The notes under the pieces: generated by a model | The model's database searches: none | What the model saw: the letters and a program-made list of their open reading frames with translations, nothing else | Told to the model about the DNA's origin: nothing | Made by a program: the position numbers and the translations under genes | Shown: one piece after another, positions 23,461 through 30,898 of the stretch | Numbering within the stretch: position 1 is the first letter of the stretch | How the letters are laid out: each line of letters opens with the position of its first letter | Assembly (NCBI GenBank): GCA_934757945.1 | Contig: CAKVLT010000018.1 | Location: 1 to 31,225 of the forward strand | Source of the DNA: an uncultured Bulleidia sp. | GTDB lineage: Bacteria > Bacillota_I > Bacilli_A > Erysipelotrichales > Erysipelotrichaceae | Length of the DNA: 31,225 bases | Reading direction: 5' to 3'

Positions 23461-23496
23461 TCATATGTTGACAAGTCAACATATGATGCGTACTAT
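23461..23496 (+). promoter_or_regulatory. marR-degV promoter with a 26-bp palindromic operator
   Basis: A perfect inverted repeat with 12-bp arms (TCATATGTTGAC and its complement) around AA spans 23461-23486. It contains the -35 box TTGACA (23468-23473); a 17-bp spacer leads to TACTAT (23491-23496, 5 of 6). A bound dimer would block polymerase. The site precedes the MarR gene by about 30 bp. Confidence 0.8.
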
Positions 23497-23517
23497 ATTT
23501 CCATGTGAGGTTAAGTT

Positions 23518-23955
23518 ATGAACCAAAGATATCGTGAATTTGTAATGTGCATTGCACAGATTGAAAAAAATATTGAAAAAATCAAAGCATATGAAATGAA
23601 ACCTTATGGTCTGTCAGGAATGGATGTGACGATATTTGCCCAGCTCTTTTTGAAAGAAGAGGGATATTCTGTATCTGAATTATCTAAGGAATGTGAGATG
23701 GATAAAGCGGCTATTTCCAGAAGTATCAAAAAACTGGATGAAAAAGGCCTGGTGTTATATACAAAAGGCTATGGCTCCAAAATTACTCTTACTGAAGAGG
23801 GTAAAGCCATCGCTAAGACATTACTGGACAAAATTGATATGTATATTGCAAAAGCAGAAGTTAAAGATCTTGAATTGAGAAAACAGTTTTATACAGCTTT
23901 ACATGCAATATCATCAAATATAGATGAACTTATGGAGGAATTGGAAAATGATTAA
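23518..23955 (+). CDS. MarR family transcriptional regulator (cotranscribed with degV)
   Basis: A 145-residue winged-helix regulator. The helix-turn-helix is about residues 55-85 (YSVSELSKECEMDKAAISRS), followed by the wing (LVLYTKGYGSKITLTEEG) and a C-terminal dimerisation helix. GTGAGG precedes the ATG. The gene overlaps the following degV by 8 bp. The palindrome at its promoter suggests negative autoregulation of the pair. Because DegV/FakB binds fatty acids and FabT, the fatty-acid regulator of lactic acid bacteria, is also MarR-type, a lipid ligand is a reasonable hypothesis. Sequence identity to FabT was not tested. Confidence 0.9.
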   Translation: MNQRYREFVMCIAQIEKNIEKIKAYEMKPYGLSGMDVTIFAQLFLKEEGYSVSELSKECEMDKAAISRSIKKLDEKGLVLYTKGYGSKITLTEEGKAIAKTLLDKIDMYIAKAEVKDLELRKQFYTALHAISSNIDELMEELEND

Positions 23956-24796
23956 ATTGATTACAGAATCAGGAAGTGACCTGTCACATGAAGAAGCAGC
24001 ACAGCTGCATTGCGAAATACTTCCTTTACATGTACGTTTTGAAGAAGAGGAATTTCTGGATGGTGTAACTTTATCCAAGCGTGATTTTTATGAAAAACTT
24101 GTGGAAAGTACAGAATTTCCTAAGACAAGTCAGGTGACACCATTTGCCTATGAAGAAGCTGTCAGTAAAGAACTGAAGGAAGGTAATGATGTTATTGTAA
24201 TTACACTTTCCAGGAAATTGTCAGGCTGTTACCAAAGTGCCATCAATGGTGTCAGTGATTTTGAAGGCAAAGTAGCTGTCATTGATTCTTACAGTGCCTG
24301 TATCGGAACACAAATTCTTATAAGAGAAGCAGCAAGACAGATTGATAACGGTATGCCATTTGAACAGCTTGTGGAATATCTTGAAAAGATGAAGGAAAAG
24401 ATTCGTGTCATTGCTCTTGTAAATACATTGGAATATCTGAAGAAAGGTGGGCGTATTTCTTCTGCTACTGCCACAGCGGGCAAGCTTTTAGGTATTAAGC
24501 CTGTGATTACTGTACATGAAGGAGAAATCAAGCTCGAAGGAACAGCCAGGGGATCTAAAAATGGTCAGAATTTGTTGAGGAAATACATAGAAAAAAACCC
24601 AATTTCCTTTAAACATCCTGTAGCACTTGCCTACAGTGGTTTTACAGATATACTGTTACAGAAATATTTGAAGGATAGTGCTTCTTTATATGAAGGAATT
24701 CCAGAAGAATTCTTCCATATTTCCTGTATAGGTGCCGCTATTGGTGCATATGTAGGACCAGATGCGATAGGTATTGCTTATTTCTGCGAAGATTAA
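23948..24796 (+). CDS. DegV family protein (fatty-acid binding, FakB-like)
   Basis: A 282-residue DegV protein. It has MIKLITESGSDLSHEEA at the N terminus, DGVTLSKRDFYEKL, FPKTSQVTPFAYEEA (residues about 58-72), TLSRKLSGCYQSA, and VNTLEYLKKGGRISSATATA in the second domain, all typical of FakB-type fatty-acid carriers. It presents a bound acyl chain for phosphorylation by FakA, feeding phospholipid synthesis. The ATG at 23948 lies inside the MarR stop region, 9 nt after GGAGG, so the two are translationally coupled. The frame also opens at 23924, but that start has no ribosome binding site and adds residues not typical of the family. Confidence 0.93.
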   Translation: MIKLITESGSDLSHEEAAQLHCEILPLHVRFEEEEFLDGVTLSKRDFYEKLVESTEFPKTSQVTPFAYEEAVSKELKEGNDVIVITLSRKLSGCYQSAINGVSDFEGKVAVIDSYSACIGTQILIREAARQIDNGMPFEQLVEYLEKMKEKIRVIALVNTLEYLKKGGRISSATATAGKLLGIKPVITVHEGEIKLEGTARGSKNGQNLLRKYIEKNPISFKHPVALAYSGFTDILLQKYLKDSASLYEGIPEEFFHISCIGAAIGAYVGPDAIGIAYFCED

Positions 24797-24825
24797 TGTT
24801 ATAATCTTGATAAGGAGGTATGTAT

Positions 24826-25086
24826 ATGCCTAAATCAGAATTCCATTATGAAATCGAACAGAACTTTGAAGTATTAAGTCAACGTGAAACGAATACCGGT
24901 ACAAAGTACACAAAAGAATTAAATCTTATTTCCTATAGTGATGCAGAACCTGTTTATGACATCCGTAACTGGACAGAAAACTCTGAAGGCCAACGCAGAA
25001 TGGGTAAAGGGATTACGTTAAATCTGGATGAAATCAGACAGTTAAGAGATGTCTTGAATGATTTAGAGGAACTGAATGAAGAATAA
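24826..25086 (+). CDS. YdbC/PC4-like single-stranded DNA-binding protein
   Basis: An 86-residue protein of the YdbC family, a bacterial relative of the eukaryotic coactivator PC4: FHYEIEQNFEVLSQ, the GTKYTKELNLISYSD strands, YDIRNW and MGKGITLNLDEIRQLRDVL. YdbC binds single-stranded nucleic acid as a dimer; its cellular role is not settled. AAGGAGG (24812-24818) is 7 nt from ATG 24826 but only 1 nt from the in-frame ATG at 24820, so 24826 is the start. A TATAAT (24800-24805) preceded by TG may be its -10 box. Its end overlaps the lipoprotein gene by 11 bp. Confidence 0.85.
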   Translation: MPKSEFHYEIEQNFEVLSQRETNTGTKYTKELNLISYSDAEPVYDIRNWTENSEGQRRMGKGITLNLDEIRQLRDVLNDLEELNEE

Positions 25087-25429
25087 GATTTTGACACTGG
25101 TATGCATCTGTTTACTTGCCGGATGTTCCACTGGCAGTAAAGATAAGGAAATTGCAAGACTTCCTCTGGATTTATACATGGAAGTGGAAGTTACAGATGC
25201 ACATACTTTACGTGTGGAAATGGATAATCATAGCGGGTACACAATGGATTTTCCTAAAGAATTTACTTTGGAAGATGCCAAGGGTAAGGTTCAGGAAGGA
25301 ACATTTATCTGTGAGAAAACCACACTGGAAGATCTTGAAACGGTGACGTTTACCATTGATTCCATCATATTGGAAAAGGGGAACTATACTTTGACAATAG
25401 GGGATACCAGTCAGACGTTTGAGTATTAA
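25076..25429 (+). CDS. Small lipoprotein, unknown function
   Basis: A 117-residue precursor with a lipoprotein signal (LLAGC, Cys17). The mature part of about 100 residues has alternating hydrophobic and polar segments and the pattern HTLRVEMDNHSGYTMDFPKEFTLE (given in part), suggesting an immunoglobulin-like beta-sandwich as in small extracytoplasmic Bacillota lipoproteins. I cannot name a family. It overlaps the YdbC-like gene and is translated from within it, which is odd because the products act in different compartments. A bidirectional terminator follows. Confidence 0.8.
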   Translation: MKNKILTLVCICLLAGCSTGSKDKEIARLPLDLYMEVEVTDAHTLRVEMDNHSGYTMDFPKEFTLEDAKGKVQEGTFICEKTTLEDLETVTFTIDSIILEKGNYTLTIGDTSQTFEY

Positions 25430-25430
25430 A

Positions 25431-25464
25431 AAAATCGAAGATTGATTTTGCAATCTTCGATTTT
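25431..25464. terminator. Bidirectional terminator between lipoprotein and metal exporter genes
   Basis: AAAATCGAAGATTG/CAATCTTCGATTTT (25431-25444 with 25451-25464), a 14-bp perfect stem with a 6-nt loop and T runs on both strands. It serves the plus-strand lipoprotein and the minus-strand exporter, which ends at 25472. Confidence 0.92.
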
Positions 25465-25471
25465 CTTATAC

Positions 25472-26299
25472 TCATATAAATAGATTGAGAATACATCCAG
25501 TGATCAAAGAAACAGCTGTTACATATCCCACGATTTTAAGGTTGTCTTTTGTGTTTGGATTAACTCTGAATAATACCAGCATTCCAATACCTGAATTTAC
25601 CAACAGTCCTGCACATACTGCAGGAAAGCTTAAAAGGTTTTCAAGATATAACTGCGTCAGTAATACACTGGAAGCACAGTTGGGAATCAACCCGGTTAAA
25701 GTGCAGAGAAATATGGAAGCTTTAGGATACTTCAAAAGGAAGATGCGTAAAGTGTCCATGCCTATGCATTCAATTGCGGTGTTCAATAACAGTCCAATGA
25801 CGAATAACCATATTGTAATAGTTAAAGTATGTTTTAGGGCAGAAATCAGAATTCCATGAGAACAGTCACAATGTTCTCTTTCACAGAATTCCTCCACATC
25901 AATAGCTGTATGTTTGCTGTAATAATCTGCAAGATATCCTGCTAATACTGCTACTATAAGCTTTATGATAAGAATTGGGCCGATTTTATCCATACCTGCC
26001 TGTGAGCTTATCATGACTGGCAACATTTCATCACTGCTTGCAAGATAGACAGCCGCAAGGGTGCCTGCGGAAACTACGCCTGTTGTATATAAAGAACTTG
26101 CTGCGGAACAAAGACCACATTCCGGAATCAGTCCAAAGACAGAACCGGCCAGAGGGGCGATCTTTCTGTGGTTTTCCAGAAAGTGTTCAAATTTTTTTCC
26201 TGTTTCATGCTCCATCCATTCTAATACTGTGTAGGTAATAAATAAGAATGGTACGATTTTTACTGTATCAAGAAATGCGTCTGTTAAAAGATCAATCAT
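25472..26299 (-). CDS. Putative metal/arsenic exporter (ArsP_2-type, 10 TM)
   Basis: A 275-residue membrane protein with about eight to ten hydrophobic segments. It resembles the putative 10-TM heavy-metal exporter family (often annotated arsenic efflux protein): two related halves carry FGLIPECGLCSAASSLY (first) and TGLIPNCASSVLLTQLY (second), each with Pro and Cys in a re-entrant-looking segment, and a Cys/His-rich central loop (EEFCEREHCDCSHG). The metal is unproven. The ATG at 26299 follows GGGAGG; a TTG twelve bases upstream is possible but less suitable. The start overlaps the apbE stop (TGATG), so the gene is coupled to the flavin transferase. Confidence 0.78.
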   Translation of the reverse strand: MIDLLTDAFLDTVKIVPFLFITYTVLEWMEHETGKKFEHFLENHRKIAPLAGSVFGLIPECGLCSAASSLYTTGVVSAGTLAAVYLASSDEMLPVMISSQAGMDKIGPILIIKLIVAVLAGYLADYYSKHTAIDVEEFCEREHCDCSHGILISALKHTLTITIWLFVIGLLLNTAIECIGMDTLRIFLLKYPKASIFLCTLTGLIPNCASSVLLTQLYLENLLSFPAVCAGLLVNSGIGMLVLFRVNPNTKDNLKIVGYVTAVSLITGCILNLFI

Positions 26300-27420
26300 C
26301 AATCCTCCCAAATAATAGAATCCTCAAGGCCATCGGTGTATGCGATGGTATATCCCATATGCTGCTTTACCGCAGATGCTGTTTCAGCGTTGTCAGAAGA
26401 AAGAATCCATATGGCATCTGCATGGTTACCTGTATCTTTTTCGTATTCCTGCAGTACTTTTTTTCCTTCTTCAATAGAAAGTGTAAACAGAGAAGTGCTG
26501 AGGCAGTCTGCTGCAGAGCTGTCTGTTGTAATAATGGATACGGATCTGTATAAAACAGAAGGGTATAAAGTTGAAGGATCGATGATATGGTGATATCTCT
26601 TTCCATCATCAGCTTCATAATACCTTTCATAATCGCCGCTTGTTACAAAGGAGCAGTTGCCTTCTTTGGAAACAATCATGAGCTTGTCGCCGCCATCAGG
26701 ATTCTGAATGCGTACACGCCATGGAGCTCCGTCTGATTTTGAACCGATGGTTCTGTTATTGCCTCCGGCATTGATGGCTACAATACCGATATTGTCTTCC
26801 TGTTCGAGTTTCTGAGCAATTCTTTCAGTGGCAAAGCCTTTGGCGATACCTCCTACGTCTAAAGAAACATCAGGGTCATCTATATACACAGTGGAGTTTT
26901 CTTCATCAATCTGTACATGTGACCATCCTTTATGAGTGCTTGCCTGTTCCAGTACAGAATATTCCGGTACACTTCCTTTTTGTCCTTTTTCATTTAATGC
27001 AATACCTTTATCTCTGTACAGGTGCCATACATGAAGTAATGAGCCAATGGTTATATCAAATTCACCTTCAGAATAAGTGTAGAACTGTTTGGCTTCCTTT
27101 AACAGGTCGATGATATCCTGGTCAACGGTGATTGCCTGTTTGCCGGCATTGTCGTTGATGGTCTTCAGGTTATTGATACCATCGTAGTTGTTATAGATAT
27201 CAAAGAGGTCGTTATAGTGAGAAAACATATCCACTGCTTCATGGAAATGTTCTTCACTGATTGAGTTGTCAGTATTCCATTCCTGATAGTACAGAACTGT
27301 ATCAAAGCCTGCGTCCAGGGAAACGTTGGAATACTGCTGTAAAGAATCTGTTTTTTTAGGACTTGAACAGCCTGCAAGAAGAGTGGCTGCAAGTGTTATA
27401 TATAATAAGGTTTTACGCAT
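26299..27420 (-). CDS. apbE: FAD:protein FMN transferase (lipoprotein)
   Basis: A 373-residue ApbE. A lipoprotein signal (LLAGC, Cys18) puts the enzyme outside the membrane. The family motifs DVGGIAKGFATERIAQ, AINAGGNN, YHHIIDPST and DSSAADCLSTSLFTL are present. ApbE uses FAD and Mg2+ to attach FMN through phosphoester bonds to Ser or Thr of target proteins. It is divergent from rnfC, and the rnfD and rnfG products downstream carry SGAT-type acceptor motifs, so it is very probably the maturation enzyme for this Rnf complex. The extended -10 TGCTATAAT lies 9 nt before the ATG, and no ribosome binding site is seen, suggesting a leaderless mRNA. Confidence 0.94.
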   Translation of the reverse strand: MRKTLLYITLAATLLAGCSSPKKTDSLQQYSNVSLDAGFDTVLYYQEWNTDNSISEEHFHEAVDMFSHYNDLFDIYNNYDGINNLKTINDNAGKQAITVDQDIIDLLKEAKQFYTYSEGEFDITIGSLLHVWHLYRDKGIALNEKGQKGSVPEYSVLEQASTHKGWSHVQIDEENSTVYIDDPDVSLDVGGIAKGFATERIAQKLEQEDNIGIVAINAGGNNRTIGSKSDGAPWRVRIQNPDGGDKLMIVSKEGNCSFVTSGDYERYYEADDGKRYHHIIDPSTLYPSVLYRSVSIITTDSSAADCLSTSLFTLSIEEGKKVLQEYEKDTGNHADAIWILSSDNAETASAVKQHMGYTIAYTDGLEDSIIWED

Positions 27421-27429
27421 AGCTCATTG

Positions 27430-27438
27430 ATTATAGCA
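27430..27438 (-). promoter_or_regulatory. Extended -10 promoter of apbE
   Basis: Minus-strand TGCTATAAT, with TATAAT at plus 27430-27435, lies 9 nt before the apbE ATG. The leader would be only about 2-3 nt. Confidence 0.65.
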
Positions 27439-27505
27439 TTTTTATGCAAATCTTGATAAAAAATTATAAAAAATCACAAACTATGTGATATGAACTGCTT
27501 TTTAG

Positions 27506-27514
27506 TGCTATAAT
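27506..27514 (+). promoter_or_regulatory. Extended -10 promoter of the rnf operon
   Basis: TGCTATAAT, identical to the apbE box on the other strand 67 bp away (gap between the two boxes). The start site would be near 27521, giving a leader of about 30 nt that includes GAAAGGA and a three-codon mini-ORF (27539-27550) before the rnfC ATG. Confidence 0.65.
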
Positions 27515-27551
27515 GCTTTATGATTTTAGAGAAAGGATATGAGTTATTAGT

Positions 27552-28853
27552 ATGTCACTATTTACAGGACAAATGCATCACCATTTGAACGGACATAAAG
27601 ACTTGACTTTAGAGAAGGATGTCAATATTTCAATTGACCCTGATGTTGTCTACATTCCATTAGTGAATGGTAATGCGCCATGCACACCATGTGTAAAGGT
27701 GGGCGATGATGTGAAAGTGGGAACAAAGATCGCAGAGAGAAACGATCATTTCTATCTTCCATTGTTTTCTTCTGTTTCAGGAACAGTAACTGCAATTGAA
27801 AAAAGAATGACTTCTGCTCTGACTCCGGCAGACCACTTGGTGATTCAGAATGATCACAAGAATGAGAAGGAGCGTCCATTTGAGCCGCTCGATTATACTA
27901 CGGCTTCCTGGGAGGAATTACATGCCTTCTGTAAGAATGCCGGTATGTTAGGCTTAGGGGGTGCAGGTTTCCCTACATATGTTAAATATATGAAACCTGA
28001 AAATGTAGAATATTTGATTATCAATGCTGTAGAATGTGAGCCTTATTTAACAGCAGACTATAAAAACATTGAAGCAAATATGGATCTGTTAAAAGCAGGT
28101 GTACTTGGTTTCTTCAAGTTATCCAAAGCTCAGAAAGCAGTTGTAGCTATTAAAGAAGATAAAGTAAAACAGATTGCTGCTTTAAAAGAGACTTTCAAAG
28201 ATACTGATGTAGAAATCAGAGTTGTTCCGAATGTATACCCAATGGGATGGGAAAGAACTCTGGTCTTCCAGGTCAGCGGAAAACGTTATGACAAGCTTCC
28301 TATTGAAGCAGGTTGTATTGTAAACAATGCAACAACAGCTATTGCTTTCGGTAATGCGCTGGTTAACGGAATGCCAATCACCCATAAATATGTCACAGTT
28401 TCCGGTGACGGCATTGCTAATCCACAGAATGTATATGTACCAGTTGGTACAACAGCACATGACATTATTGATGCCTGCGGTGGGTATACAGCAGAGGATG
28501 TTTATGTCATTGCCGGTGGACCTATGATGGGAAGAACTGTTACCAAGGATATTTTCTCCATTGCTCCTCAGAACAATGGTTTAACAGTACTTGTTAACAA
28601 ACCGGTTGAAGAAGTAGCATGTCTGAGATGTGGTCGTTGTACAGAAAACTGTCCAAGCGGATTACAGCCAGTCAGAATTGCTGCAGCAGCTAAGACAAAG
28701 GATATGGATGCTTTGGCAAAACTGCATGTTATGGATTGCATTGAATGCGGTCTATGTACATATATCTGCCCATCTAAGATTTCTGTTACAGAAAATGTAA
28801 GAACAGGTAAGAGATTTATGATGATGCAGATGAAAAAGGGAGGTGCTAAGTAA
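27552..28853 (+). CDS. rnfC: Rnf electron transport complex subunit C
   Basis: A 433-residue RnfC. An N-terminal MHHHLNGHKDLT segment corresponds to the usual GGVHPPExK start. An NADH/FMN-binding region follows (GMLGLGGAGFPTYVKY, about residue 130), then an SLBB-like part. Two 4Fe-4S cluster motifs are present: Cys357/360/363/367 (CLRCGRCTENCP) and Cys396/399/402/406 (CIECGLCTYICP). RnfC is the peripheral subunit that exchanges electrons with NAD. The ribosome binding site (GAAAGGA) is about 14 nt from the ATG, longer than usual. The stop overlaps rnfD by one base (TAATG). Confidence 0.95.
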   Translation: MSLFTGQMHHHLNGHKDLTLEKDVNISIDPDVVYIPLVNGNAPCTPCVKVGDDVKVGTKIAERNDHFYLPLFSSVSGTVTAIEKRMTSALTPADHLVIQNDHKNEKERPFEPLDYTTASWEELHAFCKNAGMLGLGGAGFPTYVKYMKPENVEYLIINAVECEPYLTADYKNIEANMDLLKAGVLGFFKLSKAQKAVVAIKEDKVKQIAALKETFKDTDVEIRVVPNVYPMGWERTLVFQVSGKRYDKLPIEAGCIVNNATTAIAFGNALVNGMPITHKYVTVSGDGIANPQNVYVPVGTTAHDIIDACGGYTAEDVYVIAGGPMMGRTVTKDIFSIAPQNNGLTVLVNKPVEEVACLRCGRCTENCPSGLQPVRIAAAAKTKDMDALAKLHVMDCIECGLCTYICPSKISVTENVRTGKRFMMMQMKKGGAK

Positions 28854-30346
28854 TGAAACTATCATTCCACGTGTCTCCAAACTATAGAGACAGTAAATCT
28901 ACAAGCGAGATTATGTTTGATCTGACACTGTGCTTATTGGCAGTGCTGGTTTTCTCCACAGTGTGGTACTCTTTAGCATATGGTATCAACTATGGTATGA
29001 GAGTTGTAGGTCTTGCGTTAACAGCAGTTGTTTCTGCAATTGCTACAGAAGCTATTTACTTCAAAGCATGTGGAAAAGATGTCACTACTTCTTTGAAACA
29101 TTCTTATGGATGGGTTACAGCTCTGATCATTGTATTAATTTCAAGAATCAGTGTCAGTTACTATGCTGTAGCAGTATCCACAATTATTGCTATTGTTTTT
29201 GGTAAACTGGTATTTGGCGGCTTTGGTCAGAATATTTTCAACCCTGCAGCTTTTGGTGAAGCTATCATCATGAACAGCTTTGCATCAAGTGAATCTGCTG
29301 ACTTTGCTACTGGTGCTACTCCAATGGCAGCTATGAAATCCATGGGATGGATTGCTGATAAAACAGCATTTGATTCCTATATTTCCCAGTTCGGTGGATT
29401 CGGTAATATGTTCGTTGGTAACTTTACTTCTGTTATCGGCGGATCCAATGCATTATTAATCCTGTTATGCTTTGCTTTCTTAGTATGGCGTAATGATATC
29501 AAGTGGAGAACTCCAGCTGTGTACATTGGTACTGTAGCTATTGTAAGTTTCATTGCCGGTATGGTTAACGGAGATGGATTCTGGTTTACATTACTCAACC
29601 TGTTAGGTGGAGGTATGTTATTCTGTGCAGTATTCATGCTGACAGACCCTGTTACTACTCCTGTAACGATTGCAGGCAGATATATGTATGCGGTAGGATG
29701 TGCAGCTTTAACATTGATTATTCGTTGGAAAGCTAATCTTCCTGATGGATGTCTGTATGCTATCTTATTAATGAATATGCTGACACCTGCTATTGATATG
29801 GCATGTGATGGATCTCAGATTAAGGATATTAAGAGAATTGTTAAGACAACATCTATTGTTTGTGCAGTAAGTGTCATTATTACTCTTGCTATCGGATGCA
29901 CACTGAAGAAGAAGGATACAGTTGCTGAAGGTTCCACAACTCAGGTTACTGAAACAACAGGTTCTGACAGCTCTGATGCTTCATCATCTGCAAATAAGAT
30001 TTCCCTTGCTGATGATTACAGTGATAACGAAGCAACATGTACTTCTACATCTGATGGTGTATATGCATGTAAAGCTAAGGGATTTGGTCTCATTAACAAT
30101 ATGGGTTCCGACTACTCTGAAAATGAAGTAGAAGTTACAGTGGAAAATGGCACAGTTAAAGCAGTGAAACTGGTTAACTTCGGTGATACACCAAGTATTG
30201 GTGAATTAGCTACTACTGATGAAGCTCTTGCTGCTTATGAAGGTGCTACAGCTGACAGTGAAGTAGATGCTGTATCCGGTGCTACATTTACAAGCAAGTC
30301 TGTTGCTTCCATGGTAAAAGCCGCTCTGGAAAGTGCAGCTGAATAA
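28853..30346 (+). CDS. rnfD: RnfD fused to a C-terminal FMN-binding domain
   Basis: A 497-residue protein, about 180 residues longer than usual RnfD. Residues 1-315 are the membrane subunit, with FNPAAFGEAI and TDPVTTPVT (residues 264-272), the segment where RnfD/NqrB carry covalent FMN. An extra transmembrane helix (about 325-345) and a Ser/Thr-rich linker (about 350-375) lead to a FMN_bind/RnfG-like domain ending with DAVSGATFTS, in which Thr478 fits the acceptor position of the Dxx(S/T)GA(T/S) motif. Ion-pumping electron transfer through two flavins in one chain, plus a third in RnfG, is implied. The ribosome binding site GGGAGG lies in the end of rnfC. A separate rnfG follows. Confidence 0.92.
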   Translation: MKLSFHVSPNYRDSKSTSEIMFDLTLCLLAVLVFSTVWYSLAYGINYGMRVVGLALTAVVSAIATEAIYFKACGKDVTTSLKHSYGWVTALIIVLISRISVSYYAVAVSTIIAIVFGKLVFGGFGQNIFNPAAFGEAIIMNSFASSESADFATGATPMAAMKSMGWIADKTAFDSYISQFGGFGNMFVGNFTSVIGGSNALLILLCFAFLVWRNDIKWRTPAVYIGTVAIVSFIAGMVNGDGFWFTLLNLLGGGMLFCAVFMLTDPVTTPVTIAGRYMYAVGCAALTLIIRWKANLPDGCLYAILLMNMLTPAIDMACDGSQIKDIKRIVKTTSIVCAVSVIITLAIGCTLKKKDTVAEGSTTQVTETTGSDSSDASSSANKISLADDYSDNEATCTSTSDGVYACKAKGFGLINNMGSDYSENEVEVTVENGTVKAVKLVNFGDTPSIGELATTDEALAAYEGATADSEVDAVSGATFTSKSVASMVKAALESAAE

Positions 30347-30360
30347 AGGAGGATCATACA

Positions 30361-30885
30361 ATGAATAAAGATTCTAATGTTTATAAGATGATACTTCTGG
30401 GTGTTCTTTGTGGAGTATGCGGATTATTACTGGCTGTTGTAAACTCTATTACTGCTCCGGTTATTGCTGATAATCAGCTTGCTAAAGTCAAGGACAATCT
30501 GGAAGTGATTTTCCCTGGTGGAGATTTCAAAGATGTTTCTGATACATATCTGAGCGATGATGAAAGTGGATTGATTGATGCTATTTATACTGCAAAAGGT
30601 GAAGGTACTATCTTTACAGTTCATGGTACTGGTTACAATTCCAGTGGTTTAACTTTCATGGTTGGTTTTGATACAGATGGTAAGATTGCAGGTTTCATGG
30701 CTCTTGAACAGAATGAAACAAGTGGTATTGGTTCTGAAGTCTTCTCTGATGACTTTGCAAGTAAATATAAAGGTGTAGGCACATCTGATGAAATTCCTAT
30801 GAAATCTGGTGCTACACTTACTTCCAATGCTGTTAAATCAGGTATTCAGGCAGCACAGAAGATGCTGTCAGTTGTAAAGGACTAA
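30361..30885 (+). CDS. rnfG: Rnf electron transport complex subunit G
   Basis: A 174-residue RnfG. One N-terminal transmembrane helix (about residues 9-31) is followed by an extracytoplasmic FMN_bind domain with the acceptor motif SGATLTSNAV (Thr152). The usual Asp three residues before the motif's Ser is Pro here (PMKSGAT). RnfG passes electrons through its covalent FMN. AAGGAGG lies 9 nt before the ATG, and rnfE follows after 13 bp. A second FMN_bind domain of similar type is present on rnfD. Confidence 0.93.
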   Translation: MNKDSNVYKMILLGVLCGVCGLLLAVVNSITAPVIADNQLAKVKDNLEVIFPGGDFKDVSDTYLSDDESGLIDAIYTAKGEGTIFTVHGTGYNSSGLTFMVGFDTDGKIAGFMALEQNETSGIGSEVFSDDFASKYKGVGTSDEIPMKSGATLTSNAVKSGIQAAQKMLSVVKD

Positions 30886-30898
30886 AGGAGGGAACGGT

